A stretch of 52,478 bases of DNA from Planoprotostelium fungivorum (Eukaryota > Evosea > Variosea > Cavosteliida > Cavosteliaceae): assembly GCA_003024175.1 (NCBI GenBank), contig MDYQ01000199.1, positions 1 to 52,478 of the forward strand, given 5' to 3'. A program made the position numbers and the translations under genes. The notes under the pieces were generated by a model that had not been told where the DNA came from, made no database searches, and saw only the letters and a list, made by a program, of their open reading frames with translations. Shown here piece after piece: positions 9,135 to 20,438 of the stretch (positions are counted from its first letter, which is position 1; each line of letters starts with the position of its first letter).

Positions 9135-10000
9135 ATGGCATCTTCATTTACAACTGTTTTATTACCTCCTATTGTTCATGTAAGCTCTGTTATTAGAATA
9201 AGCTCTGTGTTGCTTCTGCAGCTATAATGTTGGCAAACCATGCCTTCTACTGAGATGAGATCTACCAACGCTGCCGTCAAAAGCCGTATACAGATTGGTT
9301 GCGTCTCGACGTCAGAATGGTGATTAGCCTGGGTGTCATAATTAGTCCTGATTGAATCGATCAGCGCATACAAAACTGGTGGCAGAGTGGAAGAAGTTGC
9401 ACGTATACGAAAAGTTGTTTGCCATCAAAGATCAGGTCAACAACCTAGACAAGAAGGACAGAAATCGACAGATGTAGCGCTCGTTGATATCACCCTATGA
9501 AAAATTGAAGTCTTTGAGAGCAAAAGGGGTGATGACTGGAAGGAGGCTTTTGCAACCACGAAAGCATGCGAAGATATAGGTGAGATCATGATCGCAACAG
9601 AGTGTGATACCACCATCATGGGTGCGGGTTCACCAGACCTCCTACAATTGCACCCAGGAGGCCATCTGATTGCACCTGGTCGAAAACTCACAGCCAGGGT
9701 GCCAAGAGGGTGAGGATCACGACGGACGGCGGTACTGCTAAAATTGAGGATTTTAAATCCTTTGGTGATCTTTCGAGGAATGATCTTTCTCCCGCCTTGT
9801 TCAAAAAAAAAGAGGTTGATGTCGAAATGTGGGGTCCCGGTCTGCCTTGTAGACGTGTGATCAACTTTATCGGGCAACTCTTTCTCTCTGGCCTCTCCTC
9901 GCCTTCTACTCCTCTCTGAGAGACAGGACACACGAGTGACCTCGATGCATCTTACAAGCTTCTGCTTATGCCGGCTACGCCGGATGGAATGATCCAATAA
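9135..10000 (+). CDS. hypothetical protein, about 150-165 aa, multi-exon
   Basis: ATG 9135 gives MASSFTTVLLPPIVH before a GTAAGC donor. Later exons read IYQRCRQKPYTDWLRLDVRM, WKKLHVYEKLFAIKDQ, KRGDDWKEAFATTKACEDI, LLQLHPGGHLIAPGRKL and NDLSPALFKKKEVDVEMWGP, ending SYKLLLMPATPDGMIQ and TAA 9998-10000. Phases agree for the introns starting at 9475 (GTAGCG), 9580 (GTGAGA) and 9711 (GTGAGG), though the second and the first acceptor have alternatives. The stop lies inside AATAAA. The middle is Lys/Asp-rich and probably helical; the end looks like beta structure. I recognise no family. It is 11 bp downstream of the previous small gene on the same strand. Confidence 0.45.
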
Positions 10001-10404
10001 ACACACCAATCCTCTCTGTATCGTTCCAATTTTAACGGATGTCTTGGAAGTCTCTTCCACCATCACTCAGCCTTCACCACCACTTGCACGCAACCATGTT
10101 TCCTTCAATTCATACGCACTGGAAGATAAGGAAGTGATGCCCAGATTCGGGTTGGGATGGTAATGTGATTCGAAGGATCTCTGCAATGAAGAGATTGTGA
10201 TGTGACGACGGTCCATCATTGTAGCAGGTGGATATTTCACTACCGTTGGTTAGGGGTCTGCATCTCTCTGCTGACTCTCGTCAGGTGTACCACTGATGGC
10301 AATAAAATGTAGTGTTGTTGTTTTAAATGGGTGATACTATCATCTACAACGCTACTTCTCAACCCGTTCTCACAGAACTAAATCACCATCACCATCGTTT
10401 AAGA
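10001..10404 (+). other. intergenic or unresolved exon-containing stretch
   Basis: One plus frame is open from about 10018 to 10162 and includes LARNHVSFNSYALEDKEV. Another frame across 9961-10035 reads ASAYAGYAGWNDPINTPIL. Neither has a clear start, and the second overlaps the end of the preceding gene model. They may be an alternative 3' end of that gene or chance. The remaining part should hold the promoter of the nucleoplasmin-like gene. Confidence 0.3.
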
Positions 10405-11017
10405 TGCATAAATTCTGGTGTGAGTGTTCTACTGTTCAATAAACCTCTTACCTAAATGATAGCCGCCGTCATCGAACCCGGAATCACCCATGTGCACAGA
10501 ATTCCAGAGGGTTATACTCTGGCACTTCACAATATCACCTTGGATGCTGAAGAGAAGGCAGGAGTCAACCGATTGTATTTCTCCAAGGGTGGACAGAAAT
10601 TCTTGTTGGCCACTCTGACGGACAAAACACCTCAAATCCGCTCCAATTACCTCTTCTCTGACACAGAGGATAGCACTCAATTGAATGTTGAAGGTGTGTG
10701 TTTCATCTTTCATTTTGGCTCAATTTGGTTTGAGGTAAATATCCGATCCACTTGACCGGAGTGATGGTGGAGGACAGCGACGACGAAGACATCGATAGTG
10801 AAGAGGCTGGATCAGATGAAGAATCTCTTGACTGGCAGGACATCATGAACGGTGATGACTCCGACATCAACTCAGATGAGATCGATGAGAGATTGAACGC
10901 TCTGGCCGGATCTGGTGAGCTGATTCGGCAAGGAGAGGACACTCATTGAAAACAGAAGAGGAGGAACCCACTCCCCCACCCAAAAAGCAGAAGCAGACCG
11001 CAAAGAAGGGAAAATAA
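10405..11017 (+). CDS. nucleoplasmin-like (NPL domain) nuclear protein
   Basis: Exon 1 (10405-10420) encodes MHKFW and the first base of a split codon; exon 2 starts at 10463. The join gives FWSAVIEPG, the canonical first strand of nucleoplasmin-like domains (FWGxxxxPG). The domain continues with LHNITLDAEE, KFLLATLTDK and YPIHLTGVMVEDSDDED, about 95 residues. Then comes an acidic tract (about 70 residues, DSDDED..DEESLDWQ) and a basic tail PPPKKQKQTAKKGK that is a likely nuclear localisation signal. Such domains form pentamers that bind histones; in other eukaryotes they also sit at the N-terminus of FKBP-type nuclear isomerases. Here no isomerase domain follows. Length is about 158 aa. Three introns; stop TAA 11015-11017 within AATAAA. 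KRI1 ends 80 bp away on the other strand. Confidence 0.8.
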
Positions 11018-11096
11018 ACAGTGATCAAAGACGAATGGAGTTCCGTTCCAGATCTCAATGAACTTGAAACATTTGAGCAATATAGCGTAGGTGGCT

Positions 11097-13590
11097 TTAT
11101 TTGCTGAAGGAGCCTCTCCCTCCTCTGAACCCTCCACGTCCTCTCTGGCCTCCTCTCTGACCTCCACGACCTCTCTGTCCCCCTCTGAAACCTCCTCCTC
11201 CCTTCCCTCCGTACTCTTCTCTGCCTCCGTATTGGTTGTTCTTATTTCCAAAGGCCCCTTTGAATTTTTTCGTCGGTCTCTCTTCGTCCTCGTCTTCGTC
11301 CGCTCTCCTGGACTTGGGTACCTTCTTCTGGAAGATCTTGTTCGTTCCTGCATCTTCATCGTATCTATCTCCTGTCAGCAAACGGTGTGGACATGGCGTC
11401 TCACATTCTCTTGACACGTTGGAAGGAGGCTTTCTTGTTCAGCTCGGCGTCGGTCTCATTCAACACTTCGTCGAGACTCAAACCGAACGTCTCTGGCTTC
11501 ACTGTCGCGTACTTGAATCTGCAAGGAATGGTTCCATCGATCTGCACAATCCATTCACTCTTTCGTCACAGAGTCGACATACCAGATCCTCGTAATCCAA
11601 CTTGTAGTACTCGTCCAAAAATTGGTCCAAGTTGGCCCCCTTCGCCTTCGACAGCTGATCTTTTCTCTCTTTCTTGTGCTGCTTCCTCGTCTTCTCTCGC
11701 ACCTGGTTCTATCAGCTAAGACTTTGCATCGTAGAGATGACCTGATCCAATATGGCGTTGTTCAAGTGGGCCTCTGTCTCTTCCTCCTCTTCATCACCAT
11801 CGAATACAACACCTATCTCTGTCGACAACAGCCATTGTGCCTTCTCACCTTCGTCGTCATCACCAAAGACAGGCTTTTCCATGTCTTCTAGACCGTGAGC
11901 GTAATACTCCTCATCGAACACTTCCGACATCTTCGAGTCCCATTTGTCTGGATCAAAATCTTCCTCCATGTCTTCATCTTTGAATTTGGTGACGATATCT
12001 AAGTCTCTCAGTTTCACTCGCCCACTCTTTCTCACCCGTGGCTCCCGTCAACTCTTGCACTTCTTTCAGCTTATCCATGATTTCGTTCTTCTTCAGGTTC
12101 TTCAGCCTCTTCAGCTCCTCGATCTGGTCTTTGTCAGTGTGTGTAAGCTACGTCCATTCACCTTCTCCCTCTTCTTCTCGGCCTTTCTCTCTTCTCTCGA
12201 CTTTCGGGCTGCCTTTCTCGCTGCCGCCTTTCTGTCGATTCTGACGGATTCTTCCACCGCTCTGGGGAAAGTCTGAATCTTATCGGTAGGCAAACTATAT
12301 CTTGTCATTCACCACATCATACTACACTCGATCCTCACTCATATTTGTTCAATTGATATCCCGTCTTGGTCGCAAAGTCCACTTCAGCTTTGATCGTATT
12401 CTCCAATTCAAAATCTTCAGCTTGCTCGAAATTATCTTCCTCGTCATCGTCGTCCTGCACTCATCAATGAGATCGATCATGTGGATGTAGATAGACTACA
12501 CAATATGTGGATGTAGAAGAGACTACACAATATGTAGATGTAGAGAGAGACTACACAATATGTGGATGTAGAGAGAGAATACTATTTCAGAGGAGACTCA
12601 CGTCATCGGATGGAGGTGCACCTGGTTTTCTCCATCTCTCGTTGAGGAGGTAATCTCTCAAGAATTTATCCGTCGAGCTCAGCTTTTCATTCGCCCAAAA
12701 CTGATTGAGAACCTTTTCTCTTTCAGTGTGGATCTCCTGGCTTACCCCTCACTTTCATATCATTAGGTGCTTGATCAGTATCAGTGGTCGCCTTAATCTT
12801 CTCCACGAAGGCTGAGTAATCTTTGTCTTCCTTCTTCTTCTCCGCCTTGCTCTTCACTTTCGCCGTGAAGAGGTCCTCTTCCTCTTCTTCCTCTTGCTCC
12901 TTGGCCGCCTTCAAGAACTCTTCCCTCAGTCTGTTCTCTCTCAGTCTCGATGATAAACCGTTCTCACCTCTTCTCTTGTTCTACGTTCGTCTCTCCTCGG
13001 TCTTCATCTTCGCTGTCTGTACCCTCCAAGGCCTTTGGGTCGTTCATTGCTTTGTCTCTGACGTAATCTTTCAGCAGGTAAGGCTTTTCCTCCTTCTTCT
13101 TCTTCTCCACTTTCGACTCCTCCTCAGGCACCTCTGTTGCAGTTCAATTTGAGTCTCTTTGTTCCCCCACCTTCGAAGAAAGCCTTGTCAGAGGAATAGA
13201 TCTCTGGATCTTTGTTGGCGATCTTTGGTAAAATGCGGAAAAACATCTGTCCTCTTGTGAGGCTGGAGCATGGGTCGATCTCACCTCGTTCCATTTTTCG
13301 TTGTCCAGGGCTGCCTCTTCGTCATCACTACTGGAGGGTTCGTAGTCATCACCGTACATGTCCTTCACTGAACATATGTTGATGACATGCTACCATCAAA
13401 ATAACTCACATCTCCTGAGATCTTCGGTCTTCTTGTTATACTCGTATCTCTGTGCATACTCCTCATTGATTTTCAATTTAGGGGCCTTCTCCTCCTCACT
13501 CTCATCATCATCAAACAGCGTTTTGTTCACAGTGGGTTCCTCCTTCTTCGGCTTGGTCTTAGCCACTTTTGTCTTGACTTTGCCCTTCAT
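11097..13590 (-). CDS. KRI1: KRI1 family ribosome biogenesis protein
   Basis: KRI1 acts in the nucleolus in 40S (SSU processome) assembly with the KH protein KRR1. Minus-strand exons in order give INEEYAQRYEYNKKTEDLRR, the acidic DYEPSSSDDEEAAL, MFFRILPKIANKDPEIYSSD, KFLRDYLLNERWRKPG, DNFEQAEDFELE, FDPDKWDSKMSEVFDEEYY and, near the C-terminus, FLDEYYKLDYEDL..IPCRFKYATVKPETFGL, a hallmark of the family. Highly charged Lys/Glu linkers lie between them. About ten short introns, mostly GTGAG donors; one contains a minisatellite. The start is ATG at 13590 (MKGKVKTKVAK). The protein ends in a Gly/Arg-rich RGG tail (about 11097-11225). TAA at 11097-11099 lies within AATAAA. Confidence 0.88.
12478..12586. 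repeat. minisatellite in a KRI1 intron
   Basis: About 3.5 copies of a 27-30 bp unit containing ACTACACAATATGTGGATGT occur in the intron whose donor (GTGAGT, minus strand) is near 12602. Units differ by a few bases. The array inflates this intron to about 145 nt while its neighbours are 35-45 nt. Confidence 0.75.
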
Positions 13591-13706
13591 CGCTTCTCCT
13601 TTGATCAAGTTTCTCACACGGAAATATTTGCGAACATGTCCCTTTTCTTCGTATTTCGTCTACAACCTGGTTGTGACGGCCAGCTAAAGATCGACACTAC
13701 ATCGGG
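13591..13706. promoter_or_regulatory. shared 116-bp head-to-head spacer KRI1 / ZFC3H1
   Basis: The start codons of the two divergent genes are only 116 bp apart, so 5' UTRs and both promoters must lie here. I see no TATA box or other recognisable element. Both genes concern nuclear RNA, so shared control is plausible but is inference. Confidence 0.4.
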
Positions 13707-16700
13707 ATGAGCCTCTCCGCTCAAGAGCTTCGTCGGTTGGCTCTGTTGAGTATGCCACAAGTGGAGAGAGTTAATCATCCTCCCACACAGCAACTGTCCA
13801 CGGATGTAGATCATGTCTTTGTGGCCAACATGGTCATATCAGAACCCACCACACCAGAAATGGAAGAGGGTGAAATTTTTCCAACCTCCAAGAGCGAATC
13901 AAAAGAGGTTATATTCATCGAAGAGGTGATCACCCATGATTCTTACATCTTAACTCTCAAAAGGAACAAGAATCAATTCGCTCGAATTATTCTCATAAGA
14001 GTCGATACAATGCAGGCGTAAAAACACATCGAACGAACAGAGGGGGTAAGATTGAAGAAAAAGAGAGGAGTCATAGTGAAGATATAGCAGATCCCCGAGA
14101 AGGAAAGATAGAGTATAAGAATCAACATCAAAGGCAGAGCTCTTCACGAAATGCACCACCCACATCGTGAGTTCTACTTCAGACATCGTGTGACAAAGGC
14201 AGGAGTACATATCAAGGAACGAGACAGAACACTCATAGAGCGGAGCTGAGTAGCCATTGCTACTCTCGCCCAGACACGCTGAGAAGAAGGGATGCTCCTC
14301 CTGCACCGAGTGGTCAAGTGAACCACAACGGAGGCTTTATCAATAGTACCGGGAGCTTTCTGAGCAATTCGGGTGGATTCCTGGGTAACAGTGGTCTCAT
14401 CGTGGATACGAGAGAATTAGAAGACACAAGTGAAGATGAATCTGACTGTCCATCCGAAGAGGATCGAGTTCAAGTGGAGGACTCGAGAGAGAGAAGCTTG
14501 GAGAGGAGCAATTCATCAGCACTGTCACTGAGTAGGATCAGAGAGAGGGAGATCGAGGCGTTGAAGAGAAAGATCGCCGAGAAGGAGAGAGCGAGGAAGG
14601 AGGTGAGAGACACGCTGGATGATGAGTGAGAGGAAACAGACTGATACCAATGGAAATATGAATCCTCCGGAGAACAAGCGCATCAGAGATGATGTTACGG
14701 AAAGCGAAGAGAGAGAGAAGGAGAGAAGAAGAGAGAAAGAGAGAGAGAAGGAGAAAGAGAGGGAGAGAAGAGAGAAAGAGAGAGAGGAGAGAAGAAGAGA
14801 GAAGGAGAGAGAGGAACTAGAGAAGAGATTGGAGACAATCAGAGGAGAGAATGAGGAAATCGTACTGAAGATCGAGGAGAAGAGGAGAGAGATGCAAGAG
14901 CTGGTGGATGAATTTCAGAGAGGAAGAGAGAGAGAAGAAGAGTGCGAGAGGGAGATAGAGTCCATGAGAGGGACTGAGAGGACACATGAAGCGACGATTT
15001 CCAATTTCCATCTCTCACAAGGACTCTCACCACCTAGACCCACAACCAATGAATGCGAGGATATTCAAGCGCATACCTCAACAGAAAGAGATACTGCAGA
15101 TGAGAGTGACATCCCAGAAGTTGGACATACAGAAGACATGAATCCATCGGTGAATGAGGAATGCGACACCAACGACAGCCAGAAGAGAGAAGAGAAAGAG
15201 AGAAGAAAACAAGAGAAGAGGAAGAGAGAAGAGGCTGTCGAAGAAGAGATCATACAGCTAGAAGAAGAAAGGACAGAAGAAGAGAGGAGAGAGGAAACAG
15301 AAGAGAGGAGAGAGGAAACAGAAGAGAGGAGAGAGGAAACAGAAGAGAGGAGAGAGGAAACAGAAGAGAGGAGAGAGGAAACAGAAGAAAGGACAGAAGA
15401 AGAGAGGAGAGAGGAAACAGAAGAGAGTGAAGAGACGAGTGAAGAGACGATTGAAGTGATAGAGGAGAGAGGAGAGGAGAGAGGAGAGGAGAGAAAGAGA
15501 GAAGAGAGCATTTTGGAGATCTTCAGAGGTGGGAGAGAGAAGAGATAAGAGTGTGACAGAGAACAGGCTATAGGCTGCATCCAGAGATGATCAAGAGTGG
15601 TCAGACACACAGTAATCGATATTCCCACAAGATTGATCCCAATCGAGAATTTTGTAGATTCGAGCTGCACGGAACCTGTTTAGACGACTCCTGTCCATGG
15701 CAACACCAGAGGTAAGATCCATCCCTCACATCCACTGAGGGTGTACAGGATGTATACGATGAATGAGGCAGAGATTCTGTGTGATATAGCAGCCTATAAA
15801 TATGGACAGTTGAATCAACCATCCCATTCTCAGCCCCGCGAGCCGCAGACGGGGGGAACCGTGGAAGGTATATCTCAGGTCGTACGATCTCTCTCCACCC
15901 TCAAGAACCGAAGTCTGTCCGAGAAATGTCAGATCCTCGTGGATTCTCTGCAGTTGAACTCGAATGGATCTCACATCATCCCACTGAAGCCTAGACTCAA
16001 CGCCATACTCTCCCAAGTCAGAGACAGAGTTCTTCCTTCCGCACCAAAGCCATTCAACAATCTGAAGGTGAGAGGGAGAAGAGGAAGAGAGTGACGCGAG
16101 AGCAGAGGAAGAAGAGAAAGACGGAAGAAGGAAGGGCAAAGATAGAAGAGAACAAAGATCCAATGTACATACCGTTGTACGAAGTGGAAGGCACCGTCAA
16201 CGACAACGAGACAGAGAGATACTGGTCTCAACACACCGATGAGGATTATTATCAGGTTCAGATGCTCATCGATCCTCACAATCCTCACCTCTACATCGAT
16301 TGGTCCAAGATGGTGAGTGCTTTCTCACAGAGGGACACTGAACAGAGCAGTACGTGGAGATGGATGAAAAGGGGATGATGAAGAAGAAAGTACCATCACA
16401 GACTATGGAAGACTCCAGGGACAAAGCTCTGGGGGCACTGGCGAGGGGATTGGAGAAGAACAGAACATCGGAAGAGATATGGATGGTGAGGTGCACGATA
16501 CGATTCATCTGACTGTGGTAGATCTATCTGCAATTGTACAAGACGCTGAACAACGAGAAGGAGATGGAGGACTTGAGCAGGAAGGCAGTTCGATACAATC
16601 CCAGATCGATAGCACTGTATCGAATGAGAGCGGGTCACAGCAAGAAGCTCAAGGAGAGATTGCAAGTGTGGACGGAGGCGGCTGAGTACGCCAAGAGGGA

Positions 16701-18704
16701 GGGTTGGAAGAGCAGAAACGCCTGTCAATCCAACTACTTCCATGACCTCTCTTACATCTTACTGGAGTTCACCTTCTTACAATCTTCATCGGGAAATATC
16801 GATGAGGCCATCTCCACTCTCCGTCATTGCTTCCTCTCTGGTAGATCATTCCTCTCCTCCTCCATTGACTCTTGTAGATGAATCATCCAGTGTTCACTGG
16901 GCCACAGGGATCATTCCCAACCTGTTTGATCCTCGCTGCAAACAGTGTTGTAGATGGGTCAACGAGCTATGCATCTATTACCTTCACCTTGGCGTATACC
17001 ATCGGTGGGTGGATGAAAGAGATGAGGCCAATACGTGCAGATACCCGAATGGCTTCAAGAGGAGTGCATATAACGTGTATGACTTCCACGAGATCGATTG
17101 GAGTCAGGTGAAGCGAAAAGCTGTGGCGATGGAAGAGGTGAGAAGTGAGAGGAGGAGACAACTGACGATAGACAGGTGGACGAGATCATGAAGAGCGTAC
17201 GGGAGGTGGAACTGCTTCAGAGCAATCCATCCCTCATCCGTGGATTCTACTGGAACCTGATTCCCCTTCTCTCGGTCTTACATCGAACGGACGAAGCCAG
17301 GAGCATGTGTCAATCCATGCTGAAGATCTCTCCACACGATCTGTGTCTCTGGTCGATCTATACCTCTTTCGAACATGTGAGTTCTCCACCTTTCATTCAC
17401 TCACCCCCTCAGCTTCATTCTGCACTGGGAATGAGAATCATTGTCATGGCCTTAGACAAGTACGGCTACCCCTTTGAACTGGTGTGGCAGGTGATGTCCA
17501 TGATGGAACAGAGTTACGAGGAAGACGAGGACGAGAAAGAGAAGAGGATGATACAGCTGCTGATCAAAGCGGGTCTCTATCAGAGGGAGGACCTGTCAGG
17601 TGCCTCGCGAGATTTTCTCTCCTCACTTGTCACTGAGACGGTGAGAAGAAGAACGTGAACCACATTGACATGTGTAGAATGCTCCTGCACCCAGTAGTCG
17701 AATCATCAAGGAAGCGACAGAAGTGTACGAGGAGTACTTACACCGCAGAGAAGAGAAGGAGGAACACAGAGTCGATGCAGGGTGGTTGTGTTACCTTCGA
17801 TTAGTGCGATTCACGGCACAATCTGAGCAGTTCGAACAAATTGCACAGAAAGCGCTGATCAACTGCAAGAGCAACACGAAAGAACTATTGTGGAGGAGGT
17901 GAGATAGCATAGGAGAGGAATTTGACGATGGCAGCTGGTTGAAATACAAGATCAGTCAAGGGGAGGAGGTGTTCAGAGTGATGCAAGAGGAGTTGAGTGA
18001 CAAGTACCGAACGGACAGACAGCAGTACGAAGAGAGAGTGAGTGGTGAGAGGAGGAGAGAGAGTGACCAGAGAAGGAGGAATACGAACATCACAATCGTC
18101 TGATTCAGGAGTACATGTCTTCGATATCGCAACATCACAAGAGGGATACCTTTGAGAACCTCACTCAGTTACAGCCCAAGAATGTGGATCTGCACCTCAT
18201 GTATGTAACATCATCATAGATACATACAGATCATAGAGAGATGAAACAAAAAACATATCAGAATAGGATCAATAGGATAGGACATGAAAAGATATAATAG
18301 GATAAAAAGTATAATTGAATACATATCGTGGCAGTGATAATGTGTGATGTACAAATAGGGCGGCCAAATACGAGGAAGAGAAGAGGAACTATTACCGGGC
18401 AAAGGCCTTGGTACTCAACTCACTGAAGAACACACGGATGTATCCCCACTCTGACTCCACCATCCATTCTTGGAAGAAGTGAATTCCACCCCAGGAGTTG
18501 CAGCTGACTGGGAGTAGATTGGTGGAGATAGAGAAGACCCAACGCCACAATGAAGAAGCGATTGGGGCAGCAAGACATGCGGTGCAGACTGTACCCTACA
18601 GTGTGATCTTGTGGGACGAATACGAAGATATTCTTGTACAGACGGGACAGAAGGAGACGCTGGAGAAGGTGAAGCAGGAAAGACACACCAGTCTCACCCT
18701 GTAA
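13707..18704 (+). CDS. ZFC3H1: ZFC3H1 / Red1-like zinc-finger protein with HAT/TPR-like repeats
   Basis: ZFC3H1 (fission yeast Red1) is the scaffold that links the RNA helicase MTR4 to poly(A) RNA for nuclear exosome decay and retention. The start MSLSAQELRRLALLSM is followed by a disordered, charged region of about 550 residues. A 37-nt intron starting at 14602 joins RARKE to TDTNGN. The zinc finger at about 15653-15710 reads CRFELHGTCLDDSCPWQH (C-x7-C-x4-C-x3-H), typical of the zf-C3H1 family. After it come helical repeats (KALGALARGLEKNRTSEEIW, LSRKAVRYNPRSIALYRMRA, ARSMCQSMLKISPHDLCLWS and AARHAVQTVPYSVILWDEYE), matching the C-terminal half-a-TPR repeats of the family. TAA is at 18702-18704 and AATAAA follows at 18711. 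Some joins between 16850 and 18150 are unresolved. Two further introns are about 45-160 nt. Confidence 0.82.
14700..15530 (+). repeat. Arg/Glu-rich low-complexity tract with 21-bp tandem repeat
   Basis: Almost pure GA-purine coding DNA encodes long alternating Arg/Glu/Lys helices within ZFC3H1. At about 15285-15425 a 21-bp unit (E-E-R-R-E-E-T) is repeated about five times nearly without change. The opposite strand is therefore open over 201 codons, which is a composition artefact. Confidence 0.8.
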
Positions 18705-18851
18705 ATGTTAATAAAGCTTTCTGTTTTTTTCTTTGAGGGGTCATTCTGCCAGAAGTGCTTGCCTGAACGCCTGTACATCATCCTATGCGTATCACTTACT
18801 TCATCACGATGACGCAAAAAGAAACAAATCTTTGAGACACTGTTTTTCAGT

Positions 18852-20438
18852 TTAATATGCTATATCTGAGCCTGGTACATCCGCCGACCGGGAGGGCTGG
18901 CTGAGATTCTCCAAGTTCATTTCGACATCCATGGACTTCCCTCCTGAGTTGGTGCTTCCAGTCTTGCTGGTCATGGACTTGATGAGTTTTGGGTTAAACC
19001 ATTTGTGCCACTGCCACATGGGTAGGAAGATGTTCAATGCTGTAGTACGTTAGTCGTCACGTTGCCATGTCTTTCGTTCACTTGCAAACCCTGCGATAAA
19101 CTCCAGCGAAGCGAAGGCGAAGACGTTCTGTAGGATTGAGTGGAAGTATGACGATGGAACTCTCACCAGGATGGCCTTCAACCCCTGACCCTCCACGTAC
19201 AAGAGACCCAAGATGAGGCAACAGTAGGCTGTTCCTGCCACGGCGAAGATGCCCAAGAGGATCATGATCTGCTCCAGTTAGATCAGACCCGTCTCATCAA
19301 ACTTACTGCCTTGATGCGATCACGAAGGACGGGAGGGAGAATCTGCAGCAGCCGATATCCATAGATACCATAGCCCACTGAGAAGAGGACCCACGCGATG
19401 ATCTGGTATACTTGATTCATCAGATCTGTCTGATCTTTCACGTGAAGCTCTCGCACTTCGAAATAGCAGACGATCTGGATTCGATGAGTGGCGAGAGAAT
19501 CGGAGTAGTTACCGTGATGATGCAGATGATGACCGACAATATAGAGATCAGGAGGAAAGCGAACCGGAATTTGGAGATGAAGTTAATCTTGAGTAAGATC
19601 TCTTCGATGGTGACGCTGCCTTCGTACCCGGGCTTCAGTTTAGCCAGCATTTGTTCCCTCCTTAATTTTCGAATGGCTGAATAATACAATTCGGCCCTGC
19701 ATAACAGTGAGTGGCTGTGATGACTGCTCATCTCACCAGTGAAAGAGTAAAGCGCTGAACAGAACAAGCATCAGGACATCCTTCAACATGAAAGTTACGT
19801 AGATCGCAGTATAGCTCATTCGACCGTACATTCCCCAATAATCAATGCATTGGATGAGATTAACTTTCTACGTCAGCTCAAGGTATCGATTATAGTGCTC
19901 ACAGAGGCTGAAGAGGTTCAATAGGAGGAGGGTCAACGTGGTTATGTAATCCGTCTTGTGATTGTTTCTCTGAATCAGGATCTCCAGGCCAAGTCGGTAC
20001 AGAGATAAGATGGTTAATACTGAGAAGATGACCCCTTCGAAGATGCGGACCTGCGTGATGTATCCTTCCGCGCCCGGAACCATCAGTACATCTGTCAATA
20101 AGTTAGAGATGGAGAGATGGGACACTGAGAACACACTGTAGGGGCAATCGTCTCCGGATCCTCCTCGGTTGGTGTTGGCTAACCCAAAGTACCTTTGAGG
20201 AGTCAGAAGTGTCCACTCGACATGAGAGTCTCACCCTCCAAAACACCTACAAGTTCCATCGCTTTGGCAAACTATGTATATCAGATCTATTTGTTGCTCT
20301 GTTTGACTCACCTCCGTTGTTATTGCAGTGCGTGTTATACAGGTTGCAGTCTGGCCGAGTGGGTGGACTGTTAGTACTATTATCCTGAGCCACGGCGGTA
20401 GCTAACAATGAACATAAGAGGATGAAGTACCGTTGCAT
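18852..20438 (-). CDS. secreted-pathway EGF-like, multi-pass membrane protein
   Basis: The start at 20438 gives a signal peptide MQRYFILLCSLLATAVAQ. Splicing of the first two introns yields a Cys pattern DCNLYNTHCNNNGVCQSDGT then CRCFGGYFGL, a single EGF-like module of about 40 residues. It is followed by hydrophobic helices: VIFSVLTILSLYRLGLEIL, ITTLTLLLLNLFSL, FAFLLISILSVIICIITV, the segment near 19385 (IIAWVLFSVGYGIYGY), ILLGIFAVAGTAYCCLILGL and NVFAFASLEFIAG, plus one around 19780-19850. That makes about seven TM segments. The cytoplasmic tail is Ser/Asn-rich and ends SADVPGSDIAY. A short ectodomain plus about 7 TM suggests a receptor-like protein, but I cannot place it in a known GPCR or TOM/THH1 family. 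About seven introns. Confidence 0.6.

Noticed and set aside
9437-10066. 209-codon open frame on the minus strand.
   Set aside because: It is basic, low-complexity and opposite a plausible spliced plus-strand gene; no start context or splice signals support it.
15065-15670. 201-codon Ser/Leu-rich minus-strand frame that looks like a membrane protein.
   Set aside because: It is the complement of the purine-rich repeat in ZFC3H1; the hydrophobicity is an artefact of composition.
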